Source: Ketobacter sp. MCCC 1A13808 (GTDB lineage Bacteria; Pseudomonadota; Gammaproteobacteria; Pseudomonadales; Ketobacteraceae). Taken from it: a DNA stretch of 64,000 nucleotides. Within the stretch, counting starts at the first letter, position 1; each line of letters starts with the position of its first letter. The position numbers were made by a program, and so were the translations under genes. The notes beneath the pieces were generated by a model. It was not told the DNA's origin. It made no database searches and saw only the letters and a program-made list of their open reading frames with translations. Location of the stretch: positions 124,001 to 188,000 of the forward strand of contig NZ_VRKW01000005.1 in the NCBI RefSeq assembly GCF_009746715.1, read 5' to 3'. This document shows, in pieces, positions 18,382 through 26,864 of this stretch.

Positions 18382-19110
18382 TCAGACACCCACCAGAATG
18401 AATGCGCACAAACTTCCCTGAACGTGATAAACACACTTATATCGCGATTTTATTTCCTTAGATAGATATTCCGTAACACCGGAATGGATGTCTGATGAAA
18501 AGTCGTGCCAGACAATGATTCCTCTGGGCATTGCTTCCAGAACCAGAGCAGTATCCTTCGCCACGGTACCAATGTCATGTCCACCGTCAATAAAAGCAAA
18601 ATCCAATTCACCGACTTCTTTTTTGTAATCCATGGTGGTTGAATCCCGCTTGATCAACGTAATGCGCGATCTATCGTCGTTTGAAAGGCCTTCAAGATAA
18701 ACTTCGCCTTCCTGGTTTTGTACCGTACGAAGGTAATCATCATTGTAATCACCATCTAATAACACCCTTTTGTATTCAAAGTGCTCGGATGTACCTTTTT
18801 TCTGGTTGGGTAGGTCCACAGAATAAATCGAAGCGGAATCCGTATTTTCTACCAGCATACGGGTGGTGTACCCCAAATAGGTACCGATTTCCAGAATGTT
18901 CCTGGCTCCAGTTATATCAATCAAAGAAAGCAATACAACTTGGTCAACTAAGGTAATGCTGCCGATTTCCACCGGCGGGAATAATACGTTCGAGCTCCTG
19001 AGGCCGAATTTCTCACGATGGAATTGCAATAGCACCTTGAGCTTGATAGTGCTAATTTTATCCGTCGTATCGGTATGGCTGACGAGAATCTCTTTGAGTT
19101 CGTTTAACAT
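18382..19110 (-). CDS. SAM-dependent O-methyltransferase-like protein
   Basis: The 242-residue protein has a class I methyltransferase core: ARNILEIGTYLGYTTRML (motif I), SIYSVDLPNQ, DFAFIDGGHDIGTVAKD and GIIVWHDFSSD. This DGGHD arrangement is found in Methyltransf_24/macrocin-type sugar O-methyltransferases. It is the first gene of the reverse-strand pair with the desaturase. It is divergent from the second flagellin, sharing a 449-base intergenic region. A role in glycan tailoring fits the neighbourhood but is inferred. Confidence 0.78.
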   Translation of the reverse strand: MLNELKEILVSHTDTTDKISTIKLKVLLQFHREKFGLRSSNVLFPPVEIGSITLVDQVVLLSLIDITGARNILEIGTYLGYTTRMLVENTDSASIYSVDLPNQKKGTSEHFEYKRVLLDGDYNDDYLRTVQNQEGEVYLEGLSNDDRSRITLIKRDSTTMDYKKEVGELDFAFIDGGHDIGTVAKDTALVLEAMPRGIIVWHDFSSDIHSGVTEYLSKEIKSRYKCVYHVQGSLCAFILVGV

Positions 19111-19419
19111 ATTGTTCCTGCTCTGTTTATTTGAATCCCATTGACGTTCAAGTTTAGTTTAACAGGGGTTCATTATTGTGCCTTACGTGAAGGGTAAAAA
19201 ATTGACGCTTGGGTCCAGCGAGGCCAGACATGAAAGGTATTCGCCAAACAGTTGGCGGGGAGTCGATAGAGTGATAAGAATAGAAGTTTTTATTCGAATC
19301 AATTTTAGAATTATAACCCGATGACGCGGAAAGAGTAGTCAAAAAATAGCATTAAAAACAACGGTATATAGTCATTTTTGTTGAAATTAAAAATAAGCAC
19401 TAATTTTATCCTGCAGCCC

Positions 19420-19446
19420 TAAAGTTCAAAACTCCAGCGCCGATAA
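19420..19446 (+). promoter_or_regulatory. FliA (sigma-28) promoter of the second flagellin
   Basis: TAAA (19420-19423), exactly 15 bases, then GCCGATAA (19439-19446). This is a perfect match to the enterobacterial sigma-28 consensus TAAA-N15-GCCGATAA; the -35 reads TAAAGTTC. Transcription should start near 19453, giving a leader of about 107 bases. Confidence 0.95.
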
Positions 19447-19514
19447 CTTAAGTGAAGGCGGATGACGCAGTTCACACGGCCTCCAACAAACCGAGGCAAT
19501 ACCAAACAAGTTAA

Positions 19515-19534
19515 ACCTCAATGGTCATTGAGGT
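19515..19534 (+). promoter_or_regulatory. 20-base inverted repeat in the flagellin leader
   Basis: ACCTCAATG (19515-19523) and CATTGAGGT (19526-19534) are perfect 9-base reverse complements around GT. In RNA this gives an 8-bp stem with a GGUC loop. It ends 13 bases before the ribosome site. It could be a translational control or stabilising hairpin, or a protein-binding palindrome. Confidence 0.6.
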
Positions 19535-19559
19535 CGTGTTTCACAGCAGGAGATTTACC

Positions 19560-21098
19560 ATGCCAAGCATTATCAACACCAACGTATCATCTTTATCGGC
19601 GCAGCGTAACCTGAACAAATCTCAGGGTTCACTGCAGACTTCACTGGAACGTCTGTCTTCTGGTCTGCGCATTAACAGTGCTAAAGACGACGCAGCAGGC
19701 CTTGCGATTTCTAACCGTTTTACCACTCAGATCCGCGGTATGAACGTTGCGGTTCGTAATGCAAACGATGGAATTTCCTTCGCCCAGACGACAGAAAGTG
19801 CGCTGGATGAAATCACAACTTCCTTGCAACGTATTCGTGATCTTGCGGTTCAGTCTGCTAATGATTCGAACAGTGCATCTGACCGTCAATCTTTGCAGGC
19901 TGAAGTAGACCAACTGGTTTCTGAAATTGATCGTATTGCCGGTACTACAACCTTTAACGGTACCAAAGTAGCCAATGGTTCCGCCAGCACACTTAATTTC
20001 CAGGTTGGCGCTCAAGCCGGCGAGACCGTATCGGTTAAGGGCGTAGACGCTCGTACTTCTGCTCTGGGTTCACAGCCCGGTGCCGTTGCGACTACATTCG
20101 ATGCGGGGAATGCCGCAGGTGCTAACCAATCTGCCCTTGAGATCCGAATCGGTTCCTCAGCTAACGCGACTTCCGTTGATGTTCTGTCTGCAGCTAATGG
20201 TGGAACTATTACCGGAGCTGCCGTTGCTGATTTGGAAGATACCGAAGCCGATGATTATGGTACCGGTTTTGCGAAATCGCTGGCTGACCGCATCAACTCG
20301 CTACGTGAAGATGGTGTAGAAGGTCTGGAAGGGGTTTATGCCAGTGCAAAAACCACTTTTGAAACAACCGATGTGGCTAGCACCGTCGCTGGTGATGCCT
20401 ATGTTGGTAGTGGCAGTTTAGCTAATGCTGATTTCAGCATTAACGGTGTCAATATCGGCCCTGTTGAAGTTCAGGAAAAAGACGCCAATGGCGCTTTAAC
20501 AACTGCGATTAATGCCAAGTCCGATGTTACTGGCGTTACTGCGAGCATTGACGAAAGCGGAAACCTGTTGTTAACCGCTGAAGATGGCCGCGATATTGTG
20601 GTTGATGCAACGGATGCTGGCGCTGATATTCTTTGGGGTGGTGATGGTAATAATATAACTGCGGTAACCAACGGCATCAAAACCGGTGAACTGACCATAT
20701 CAGCGCAGGATACCATCAACATAGACACGTCCACAGGTGGTTTGGGTAGCGAAGATGCCGACCGCACAAACGTTCAAGCAACCGGTTCAGTTGCCAATGC
20801 AGATGTAACCACTGTTGAAGGCGCCAACATCACCATGGAAGCGATTGACAGTGCTCTGGGCCAGATTGACTCTTTCCGGGCAGATCTGGGTGCGGTTCAA
20901 AACCGATTTGAATCCACTATCCGAAACCTGTCAGCAGTGTCCGAAAGTCTGTCAGCTTCTCGTTCACGAGTACTGGATGCCGACTTTGCTGCTGAGACCG
21001 CTAACCTGTCCAAGAACCAGGTTCTGCAACAAGCAGGTATCTCGGTGCTGGCTCAAGCTAACGCCTTGCCACAACAAGCGTTATCACTGCTTGGATAA
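19560..21098 (+). CDS. fliC: Flagellin (second copy)
   Basis: From ATG 19560 the protein has 512 residues. AGGAG at 19548-19552 with a 7-base gap fixes this start; the frame is open from 19521 but lacks a ribosome site there. N-terminal D0/D1 is near-identical to the first flagellin ([33 protein letters not shown]), as is the C terminus ([20 protein letters not shown]). The middle domain is related but diverged; both keep [26 protein letters not shown] and sequons NQS and NAT at the same place. Perfect FliA promoter, good ribosome site and own terminator-like hairpin suggest this is the major filament subunit. The two copies may be made at different times or in different amounts. Confidence 0.97.
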   Translation: MPSIINTNVSSLSAQRNLNKSQGSLQTSLERLSSGLRINSAKDDAAGLAISNRFTTQIRGMNVAVRNANDGISFAQTTESALDEITTSLQRIRDLAVQSANDSNSASDRQSLQAEVDQLVSEIDRIAGTTTFNGTKVANGSASTLNFQVGAQAGETVSVKGVDARTSALGSQPGAVATTFDAGNAAGANQSALEIRIGSSANATSVDVLSAANGGTITGAAVADLEDTEADDYGTGFAKSLADRINSLREDGVEGLEGVYASAKTTFETTDVASTVAGDAYVGSGSLANADFSINGVNIGPVEVQEKDANGALTTAINAKSDVTGVTASIDESGNLLLTAEDGRDIVVDATDAGADILWGGDGNNITAVTNGIKTGELTISAQDTINIDTSTGGLGSEDADRTNVQATGSVANADVTTVEGANITMEAIDSALGQIDSFRADLGAVQNRFESTIRNLSAVSESLSASRSRVLDADFAAETANLSKNQVLQQAGISVLAQANALPQQALSLLG

Positions 21099-21130
21099 GG
21101 TCTAGCACCTTAGCCAAATGGTATATGTAG

Positions 21131-21174
21131 AAACGAGCGAGCCCCGGGATGGAAACATTCCGGGTGCTCGCGTT
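21131..21174 (+). terminator. Terminator-like hairpin after the second flagellin
   Basis: A long stem: outer AAAC/GTTT, then GCGAGC/GCTCGC, then CCCGGGATG/CATTCCGGG (one G-T pair) with loop GAAA. Only short T runs follow (GTTTGTAT), so termination may be partial, letting some transcription into flaG. Confidence 0.7.
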
Positions 21175-21199
21175 TGTATAATCCCGTCGGGTGATCGTT

Positions 21200-21640
21200 A
21201 TGATTAACAATAGTCCGTCCAGTATTGAAGTGGCGAGTGGCTTGACTGCGAAGGGGGTGCAGACTAAGCCTGTGGATAATCCGGATAAAAAAATCGAAGT
21301 GGTATCTGCAACAGAAGAATCGACTTCAGTAGAAAACAAAGAAGTCTTAAGCAATGCGCCGGTGTCCATGCAGGACGAAGAAAAGGCACTCCAGCAAGCG
21401 ATCAAAGCCAGCGTTGCAGAAGTAATTCCGAAAGTTCGTGAGTTGATGCAGAAGAATCAACGAAGTTTGGACTTCAAAGTGGCAGAACAGGAAAACAGGG
21501 TCATAATTACAGTTATAGACAAGGAAACCGACGAAGTTATTCGTCAGATCCCCCCTGAAGATGTAATTCAGATTGCGAAAAGTATGGGGCAGGGTATTGA
21601 TGATGCGTTGTTGGGTATTCTGGTTGATTCGTACGCCTAA
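21200..21640 (+). CDS. flaG: FlaG-family protein
   Basis: The 146-residue protein has a low-complexity first half and a FlaG domain at about 80-146: KNQRSLDFKVAEQENRVIIT, then VIDKETDEVIRQIPPEDV. FlaG proteins are found beside flagellin and fliD and affect filament length; the mechanism is not settled. A GTG at 21191 in frame is an alternative start; ATG 21200 is chosen as the more usual codon. It is placed between the second flagellin and the aminotransferase, with a TATAAT-like sequence at 21177-21182 that might provide a weak promoter. Confidence 0.93.
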   Translation: MINNSPSSIEVASGLTAKGVQTKPVDNPDKKIEVVSATEESTSVENKEVLSNAPVSMQDEEKALQQAIKASVAEVIPKVRELMQKNQRSLDFKVAEQENRVIITVIDKETDEVIRQIPPEDVIQIAKSMGQGIDDALLGILVDSYA

Positions 21641-21660
21641 ACTGCTTCGGCCCTTTAGGC
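21635..21660 (+). other. Hairpin overlapping the flaG stop codon
   Basis: GCCTAAA (21635-21641, including the TAA) and TTTAGGC (21654-21660) form a perfect 7-bp stem with a 12-base loop. No T-run follows, so it is more likely a processing or stability element between flaG and the aminotransferase than a terminator. Confidence 0.4.
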
Positions 21661-21696
21661 AGGGTAAAGCGCAGCAAAGGTAACAGAGGGTATGAG

Positions 21697-22893
21697 ATGT
21701 CAGGGTATCCCATAACGATTCCTTATCTGGTGCCGGACATGCCGGCGGCTGCTGAGTTGTTGCCTTTTTTGTCGGAATTGGACGATACCCGCTGGTACTC
21801 CAATTTTGGACCGCTGGCGGAACGCTTAAATAATCAGATCAAAGAAACTCATTTTAGAACCCACACTGTGCATACTTTGTTATGCAACTCAGGTACTGCC
21901 GCGCTCGAATTGGGACTGAAAGCACTCAATTTGAAGCCTGGTTCTCAAATTCTTATCCCGTCTTTTACGTTTCCGGCATCGGCAAATGCGGTGGAGAACT
22001 GCGGATTTATTCCCGTGTTTTGTGATGTCGACCCGGTCAGTTGGGTGCTTACACCGGAAATAGCCAAAGCCGCATTGGGCTATTTGGATTTTGATGCCGT
22101 GCTGCCAGTTGCTGCTCTGGGCAGGCCACTTCCTGCCGGAGAATGGAGCCGATTCTTTGCGGAGACTAAGATACCGGTGTTAATTGACGCTGCCCCGGCT
22201 CTGGGTACGCAGCAGGTGGCGGAAAATGTTCATGTTGCCTATAGCATGCACGCGACTAAAGCATTCGGTGTAGGAGAGGGTGGAGTGCTGGCAAGTTATG
22301 ATGGAACACTTATACAGAACGCCCGCCGTTACTCAAATTTTGGTATGGACTCGACCGGTATGGTGGTGGCCGCGGGGACCAACGCGAAGATCAGCGAGTA
22401 TCATGCTGCGGTGGGGCTGGCTCAGATTGAGCGTTGGCAGAATCTCCAGCTCAAGCGTGCCAGGATTGAAATGGCCTACCTGAATTTCCATCGGGTTAGC
22501 GCTGATTTTTGGTCATTGCAATCGTATTCGGATTCATCAGGCGCTCCGGATAGGCTCGTATCGTTGCCATCCCGCAATGTACGTTCAGCGATGCCGGTTA
22601 AATTGCACGATGATTTAAAAATTGGGATCAAAGATGTGCAAGCGCTTTTAGCTACCAAAGGCATCGAAACTCGACTTTGGTACAATCCCGGCTTGCACAA
22701 TCATGGCCGTTGGCAGCATTGCCGGCGTATCGGAGCGGACGGCAAGTCTATTTTGACGGTTGTGGACCATTTGAATAATCGTGTTATCGGATTACCATTC
22801 CATAATTTTCTGGCAGAAAGTGATATTCGCACCGTTGTGCATGGCCTCTGGCAAGTGCTCGAAAGCGACAAAATATCTGCGTTAACCCGCTAA
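21697..22893 (+). CDS. DegT/DnrJ/EryC1-type PLP aminotransferase
   Basis: The 398-residue protein is a sugar-aminotransferase-type PLP enzyme. It has LLCNSGTAALELGLKAL, LIPSFTFPASANAVENCG, LIDAAPALGT, and the cofactor lysine in MHATKAFGVGEGGV; then GTNAKISEYHAAVGLAQIE. These enzymes convert a keto-sugar nucleotide to an amino sugar with glutamate. It can pair with the Gfo/Idh oxidoreductase at 16296 in an oxidise-then-transaminate route. It lies directly behind flagellin and flaG, 56 bases after flaG. The C-terminal 100 residues are less typical. Its product sugar cannot be told from the sequence. Confidence 0.9.
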   Translation: MSGYPITIPYLVPDMPAAAELLPFLSELDDTRWYSNFGPLAERLNNQIKETHFRTHTVHTLLCNSGTAALELGLKALNLKPGSQILIPSFTFPASANAVENCGFIPVFCDVDPVSWVLTPEIAKAALGYLDFDAVLPVAALGRPLPAGEWSRFFAETKIPVLIDAAPALGTQQVAENVHVAYSMHATKAFGVGEGGVLASYDGTLIQNARRYSNFGMDSTGMVVAAGTNAKISEYHAAVGLAQIERWQNLQLKRARIEMAYLNFHRVSADFWSLQSYSDSSGAPDRLVSLPSRNVRSAMPVKLHDDLKIGIKDVQALLATKGIETRLWYNPGLHNHGRWQHCRRIGADGKSILTVVDHLNNRVIGLPFHNFLAESDIRTVVHGLWQVLESDKISALTR

Positions 22894-22922
22894 ACACCTT
22901 TCGTTCGCACCATTGGAATTAA

Positions 22923-23933
22923 TTACAAGCGTTGCTCGGCGGATGTATCGATGGTGTATACATGAATCCCGCCCTGAAAGTAACTGGTTCCAATTAAATC
23001 TCCTGCATTTCCAATCAGACCCTGGTCTACTGCCAGACTGCTAAGCTGGATGCGATCACTTGGTATTTTTTTGATGAGGTGATTACTGCCTATATCCAGC
23101 AGGGTGATATAGTTTTTTACCAGGCCGTTAATTGGTGAGAATTCCGTAACAGCCAGTGTGTCGCCGCTGAGTGTAAGATCATCCATAAAATGAAAAGGCC
23201 CGGTCTTGTAGATTCTTGTTGGTTCGCCGGCATTTCCTTCAGCGTCTATATTAACCCGAAACAGGCTTTGACCTCCGACAAAATACAACGACTCACCGCC
23301 TTTAACTAATCCGTTTGGCAGTAACATGCCGGGTCCGGCGGATAACCACTCACCCAGTTCAAAGTGCAGGTTTTCGTGATCGGTGATGGTTAAACGGACG
23401 ATGGCTGGGCCAGCGAAGTTAAGAGCGGTTCCTGACTGAGACGCGGAAAGTAATAGAGTGTCGGAGTCCAGCGTTACCATGCCGTTGTACCAAACGGGGT
23501 TCTCGAATGGTTTAATCTGGATGCGGGCGGCGGCACTGGTGCCAGGGAGAATCTTATAAAATGCTGCCGCAGCAGGGCGGCCAAGCAATAACAAAAATGG
23601 ATTCCATTGGTTGTAAGCGGCGTAAAGGTGCTCTCCATCTGTGGTTAATCCGGAGAAAAAGCCATTGCGGCTGTTCGACGGTTTCGCCACCTGCAAACAC
23701 GTGGTGAGTCCTGAAACCGCTTCATAAAAGCAATCCGGACTGATATCCACTGAGCGTTTTATTTCGAAAATCCCTCGGTCGCCCGCTACAAAATAACGGC
23801 CATCCGGCATCACTACCGCATTTTCGGTGGCGCCTATTGCGCTATTATCCAAAACCATTTCTGCTTGAGAGGGCGTAACAGAAATCAGAACCCAAAACGC
23901 CAGTAAAGAAAGAACAACGAAATTCCCTGTCAT
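22923..23933 (-). CDS. Exported propeller-like protein of unknown function
   Basis: From ATG 23933 (GGAG seven bases upstream, better than the ATG at 23948) the protein has 336 residues. It starts with a signal peptide (MTGNFVVLSLLAFWVLISV, then TPSQA before EMVLDN). The rest is a run of beta-rich repeats (NAVVMPDGRYFVAGDRGIFE, GLTTDGEHLYAAYNQW, NGLVKGGESLYFVGGQSLFR, LTLSGDTLAVTEFSP), as in six-bladed SMP-30/NHL-type propellers. No catalytic motif is recognised. It closes the accessory island and is transcribed towards the aminotransferase. Confidence 0.7.
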   Translation of the reverse strand: MTGNFVVLSLLAFWVLISVTPSQAEMVLDNSAIGATENAVVMPDGRYFVAGDRGIFEIKRSVDISPDCFYEAVSGLTTCLQVAKPSNSRNGFFSGLTTDGEHLYAAYNQWNPFLLLLGRPAAAAFYKILPGTSAAARIQIKPFENPVWYNGMVTLDSDTLLLSASQSGTALNFAGPAIVRLTITDHENLHFELGEWLSAGPGMLLPNGLVKGGESLYFVGGQSLFRVNIDAEGNAGEPTRIYKTGPFHFMDDLTLSGDTLAVTEFSPINGLVKNYITLLDIGSNHLIKKIPSDRIQLSSLAVDQGLIGNAGDLIGTSYFQGGIHVYTIDTSAEQRL

Positions 23934-24188
23934 GGTGATGCTCCACATTAGTATTGCTATTGCTTTTATCGGATTAGTCCGGGAATCGTATGCAGTTCCA
24001 TAGAACTAATCAATACAACTACAGCCGGTTTTTATGCCAAACGGGATGTAGGTCGATTTATGCAGTGGGTTGCGGGATCACATTTGGTGTATTGAAGTTA
24101 TAAAAATAAGTGCGCTTATTCTTTTTTTATTTTGGTTTCCGATGTTTCGTATTCCGGCATTCAATCACTACGAAATCCTATGCAAAAC

Positions 24189-24215
24189 TAAAGATCAGAG
24201 ATCAGCCGCCGATAC
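24189..24215 (+). promoter_or_regulatory. FliA (sigma-28) promoter of fliD-fliS-fliT
   Basis: TAAA (24189-24192), 15 bases, then GCCGATAC (24208-24215). The -10 differs from the consensus by one base. It lies about 160 bases before the fliD start. Confidence 0.88.
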
Positions 24216-24259
24216 TATACTGTGAGTAGGTCAACTGCTTCGGAAGTGGCTTTCAACCC

Positions 24260-24275
24260 TGGTATGCTAGTTGCA
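24260..24275 (+). promoter_or_regulatory. Sigma-54-like promoter of fliD-fliS-fliT
   Basis: TGGTATG-CTAG-TTGCA: GG (24261-24262) and GC (24273-24274) are exactly 10 bases apart and TTGCA is perfect. It differs from TGGCACG-N4-TTGCW by two C-to-T changes in the -24 box. In Pseudomonas, fliD is a FleQ/sigma-54 gene, which supports the call. Confidence 0.7.
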
Positions 24276-24378
24276 TTGTCCTGCAGTAAGATGCGCAATC
24301 AGTGTCAGGCGTGTCAGGTTTTTTGACTCTATCGGTATTTGCGAAGGTACTGGATACGGCAATGTTAAGAGGTTCATA

Positions 24379-25809
24379 ATGGCATCGATTACTGCCGCGG
24401 GTACAGGCTCAGGCCTTGATATTGAAACGATTATTGAGACGCTTACCGATGCGGAACGTATTCCGACGGAAACGCGTCTGGCTAATCGTGAGGTAGAAAT
24501 TCAAGCCAATATTTCCGCCTATGGATCGTTAAAAGGCGCTTTGCAGGATTTTCAGGATGCACTTTCTGGCCTTTCCTCCCTGCAAGAACTTGCCGCCCGT
24601 ACGGCGACCAGCAGTGATGAAGACCTGTTTACCGTCAGTGCCGGCTCCGGAGCGGCAGTCGGCAATACCTCTATTGAGGTCACCCAATTAGCTTCGAACC
24701 ACAAATTAATCTCCGGTGCCAGTTTTGCCGATGGAGACGCCGCAGTGGGTGCCGGCACTATCAGCATTAGCATGGGCGGTGAAAGCTTCGATGTGACTAT
24801 TGTCGGTGGGTCGAACAATACTCTGTCAGGTATTCGAGATGCGATTAACGAGGCAGAAGATAACCCCGGTGTCACAGCCAGTATTCTAAATTACAGTGAC
24901 GGTGCGGGTGGTACGTTATCTAAATTAGTGTTCACCGCCGATGAAAGTGGAGCTGCCAACAATATTACAGTGGCGGTCAGCGGTGACTCCGATGGCAATG
25001 ACGCAGATAATGTCGGATTATCCGCATTCGTATTCAGCGATGTAAACAATGGCAATATGGATGAGAAGTCGGCTGCGCTCGACGCCATGCTATTGCTGGA
25101 TGGCGAATATCCTGTCACCAGCGCGACTAATGAATTCTCCAATGCCATTCAAGGCGTGACTATTACTGCCAAATCCGCCAGCCCGGGTGAAACCGGATTG
25201 CTCAATGTGGGGTTGGACAAAACAGCGATCAGCGGAAAACTGGCCGAGTTCGTTGAGGCATTTAACGCGCTCAGTGACGCTCTCGATTTTCTCACCGACT
25301 ATGACCAGGCTGCGGATGAAGCCGGATTGTTAACGGGTGATTTCGCGGCCCGAACCATCGAAACGCAGATTCGCCGTACTGTATCCAGTGCTTTGGAGGG
25401 CGGAGGACAGTTTTCGACTTTGGCCTCAATCGGCATTACCACGCAGCGTGATGGATCCTTAAAGCTGGATTCATCCAAATTAAATACGGCGTTAGCAAAT
25501 AACTTTGATGATGTCGCCAATTTGTTGGGCGGGGAAAACGGTGTTTTCTCTAAGCTGGATGAAAGGGTCGATGATTTCCTTTCCAGCGATGGGCTGATAG
25601 CCAGCCGTAATAGCTCCTTCCTTGCCCAACTAAAAGATATAGACGAACAGCGGGAACGTTTAACTTTGCGAGTGGAATCCTTTTCCGAACGTATTCGCAA
25701 GCAATACACCAGTTTAGATATTCTGGTAGGGCAGTTGCAAAGTACCGGAGATTTTGTCACGTCTCAATTAGATATGATCAGCTCCGGCATGAGCAACAAG
25801 AAAAAATAA
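24379..25809 (+). CDS. fliD: FliD, filament cap protein (HAP2)
   Basis: FliD is exported to the filament tip and folds incoming flagellin. From ATG 24379 (AAGAGG upstream) the protein has 476 residues; the frame is open from 24271 but that part lies in the promoter/leader zone. The N terminus has the family signature TAAGTGSGLDIETIIETL and the C terminus ERLTLRVESFSERIRKQYTS, DILVGQLQSTGDFVTSQLD. The middle, about 75-300, is a variable Asp/Asn/Gly-rich domain. It is the first gene of fliD-fliS-fliT. Confidence 0.95.
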   Translation: MASITAAGTGSGLDIETIIETLTDAERIPTETRLANREVEIQANISAYGSLKGALQDFQDALSGLSSLQELAARTATSSDEDLFTVSAGSGAAVGNTSIEVTQLASNHKLISGASFADGDAAVGAGTISISMGGESFDVTIVGGSNNTLSGIRDAINEAEDNPGVTASILNYSDGAGGTLSKLVFTADESGAANNITVAVSGDSDGNDADNVGLSAFVFSDVNNGNMDEKSAALDAMLLLDGEYPVTSATNEFSNAIQGVTITAKSASPGETGLLNVGLDKTAISGKLAEFVEAFNALSDALDFLTDYDQAADEAGLLTGDFAARTIETQIRRTVSSALEGGGQFSTLASIGITTQRDGSLKLDSSKLNTALANNFDDVANLLGGENGVFSKLDERVDDFLSSDGLIASRNSSFLAQLKDIDEQRERLTLRVESFSERIRKQYTSLDILVGQLQSTGDFVTSQLDMISSGMSNKKK

Positions 25810-25831
25810 CACGGATTTAAAAGGCATCACC

Positions 25832-26257
25832 ATGAATATGAGAACAGGCGCGCAGCAATACGCAAAAATGAACAAGCAAACGGGTGTGGAGGAGGCTAAT
25901 CCACATCAATTAATCGGAATGTTATACCAGGGTGCTCTGGATAGCCTGCAACAATCTTTGGGCTGTATAGACCGCAATGATATCGAAGGCCGTGGTAAAC
26001 ATGTGGGGCGCGCTATCACCATAATTGGCGGTTTGCAGGGCTTTTTGGATCACGAAAAAGGCGGCGAACTGTCGCAGAATCTGGACCGTTTGTATGACTA
26101 CATGACGGTGCGGTTATTTGACGCCGGTCGTGAAAACAGTAAAATTCCGGTGCAAGAAGTCATTGGCCTGTTACGCGAAATAAAAGAGGGCTGGGATGGC
26201 ATCGGTGATCAGGCAAAAGAGATTTTTTCGCAGTCCGGCCAATCTGTACCAGGTTGA
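25832..26257 (+). CDS. fliS: FliS, flagellin export chaperone
   Basis: FliS binds the C terminus of flagellin in the cytosol and delivers it to the export gate. The 141-residue helical protein has the family opening GAQQYAKMNKQTGVEEANPHQLIGMLYQGAL and, later, RLYDYMTVRLFDAGRENSK. Length and motifs are normal. It follows fliD by 22 bases and is followed by fliT after 10 bases. Confidence 0.94.
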   Translation: MNMRTGAQQYAKMNKQTGVEEANPHQLIGMLYQGALDSLQQSLGCIDRNDIEGRGKHVGRAITIIGGLQGFLDHEKGGELSQNLDRLYDYMTVRLFDAGRENSKIPVQEVIGLLREIKEGWDGIGDQAKEIFSQSGQSVPG

Positions 26258-26267
26258 GAGCACTACC

Positions 26268-26576
26268 ATGTTGAATTTTTCTGAACATAGCCAGCGTATA
26301 GAAGCCGCCCTGGATTCAGGTGATCTGGATCAGTTGAAAGACGTGTGTCTGCAATGCGATCGCTTTCTGCGATCAGTGTTACCCCTGAAAACTCAGCAGA
26401 GCGTCGATTTGCCGAGCCTGCAGCGGGACCTGGAAAACATCATTATATTGTATAAGCGTGCAGTGGCGTGTGTTGAAGCCGCCAAGCAAGAGGCCGGAAA
26501 TCAGCTTCGATCCCTGAACCGAAACCACACAAATACCAACACCTATTTGGATGTGGCCCGTCATATTGCCGTTTAA
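26268..26576 (+). CDS. fliT: FliT-like flagellar export chaperone
   Basis: The 102-residue protein from ATG 26268 is small and helical (MLNFSEHSQRIEAALDSGD, DLENIIILYKRAVACVEAAK), as FliT-type chaperones for FliD are. Sequence conservation in this family is low, so the name rests mostly on size and on its place directly after fliD-fliS. The frame is open from 26196 inside fliS. A terminator follows at once. Confidence 0.72.
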   Translation: MLNFSEHSQRIEAALDSGDLDQLKDVCLQCDRFLRSVLPLKTQQSVDLPSLQRDLENIIILYKRAVACVEAAKQEAGNQLRSLNRNHTNTNTYLDVARHIAV

Positions 26577-26577
26577 T

Positions 26578-26606
26578 GCGGGTCGCGGGAGCGACCTGCG
26601 TTTATT
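26578..26606 (+). terminator. Terminator after fliT
   Basis: GCGGGTCGC (26578-26586), loop GGGA, GCGACCTGC (26591-26599) form a 9-bp stem with one G-T pair, followed by GTTTATT. It overlaps the last bases of the fliT region and separates fliD-S-T from fleQ. Confidence 0.75.
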
Positions 26607-26864
26607 ACAGCGAAAAGCCTATTCAGAGCGGCAGTACGTAGAGTGTACCTGACCAAATCTGTCCGTAATTATTTAGTTAAAAATCCCTCTCGGCTCCTTA
26701 CCTGTAAACAAAACTAATAGTTATCTAAAGTTTTTTAATAATGTCGCGTCAGTTATTTGACCAATCCACACTCTATAACCTTTACTGAATAATAACGATC
26801 AAAATGGTGTCAGTAGTTTCGACTTTGCTGACCAAATGCGGTAAATCGGATAAGAACATAGAAC

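Larger units (their letters stand above)
19111..19559. other. Divergent intergenic region before the second flagellin
   Basis: The stretch is AT-rich and codes for nothing I can support. It holds a short palindrome CGCCAA-ACAG-TTGGCG (19242-19257), the FliA promoter (19420-19446) and a leader inverted repeat (19515-19534). The promoter of the reverse-strand methyltransferase must also lie here but I cannot place it. Confidence 0.7.
23934..24378. other. Divergent regulatory region before fliD
   Basis: No coding region is supported. The fliD-proximal half holds two promoters of the flagellar hierarchy (24189-24215 and 24260-24275). The distal half must carry the promoter of the reverse-strand propeller gene; a T-rich stretch near 24120-24134 is the only other notable feature. 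Confidence 0.7.
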
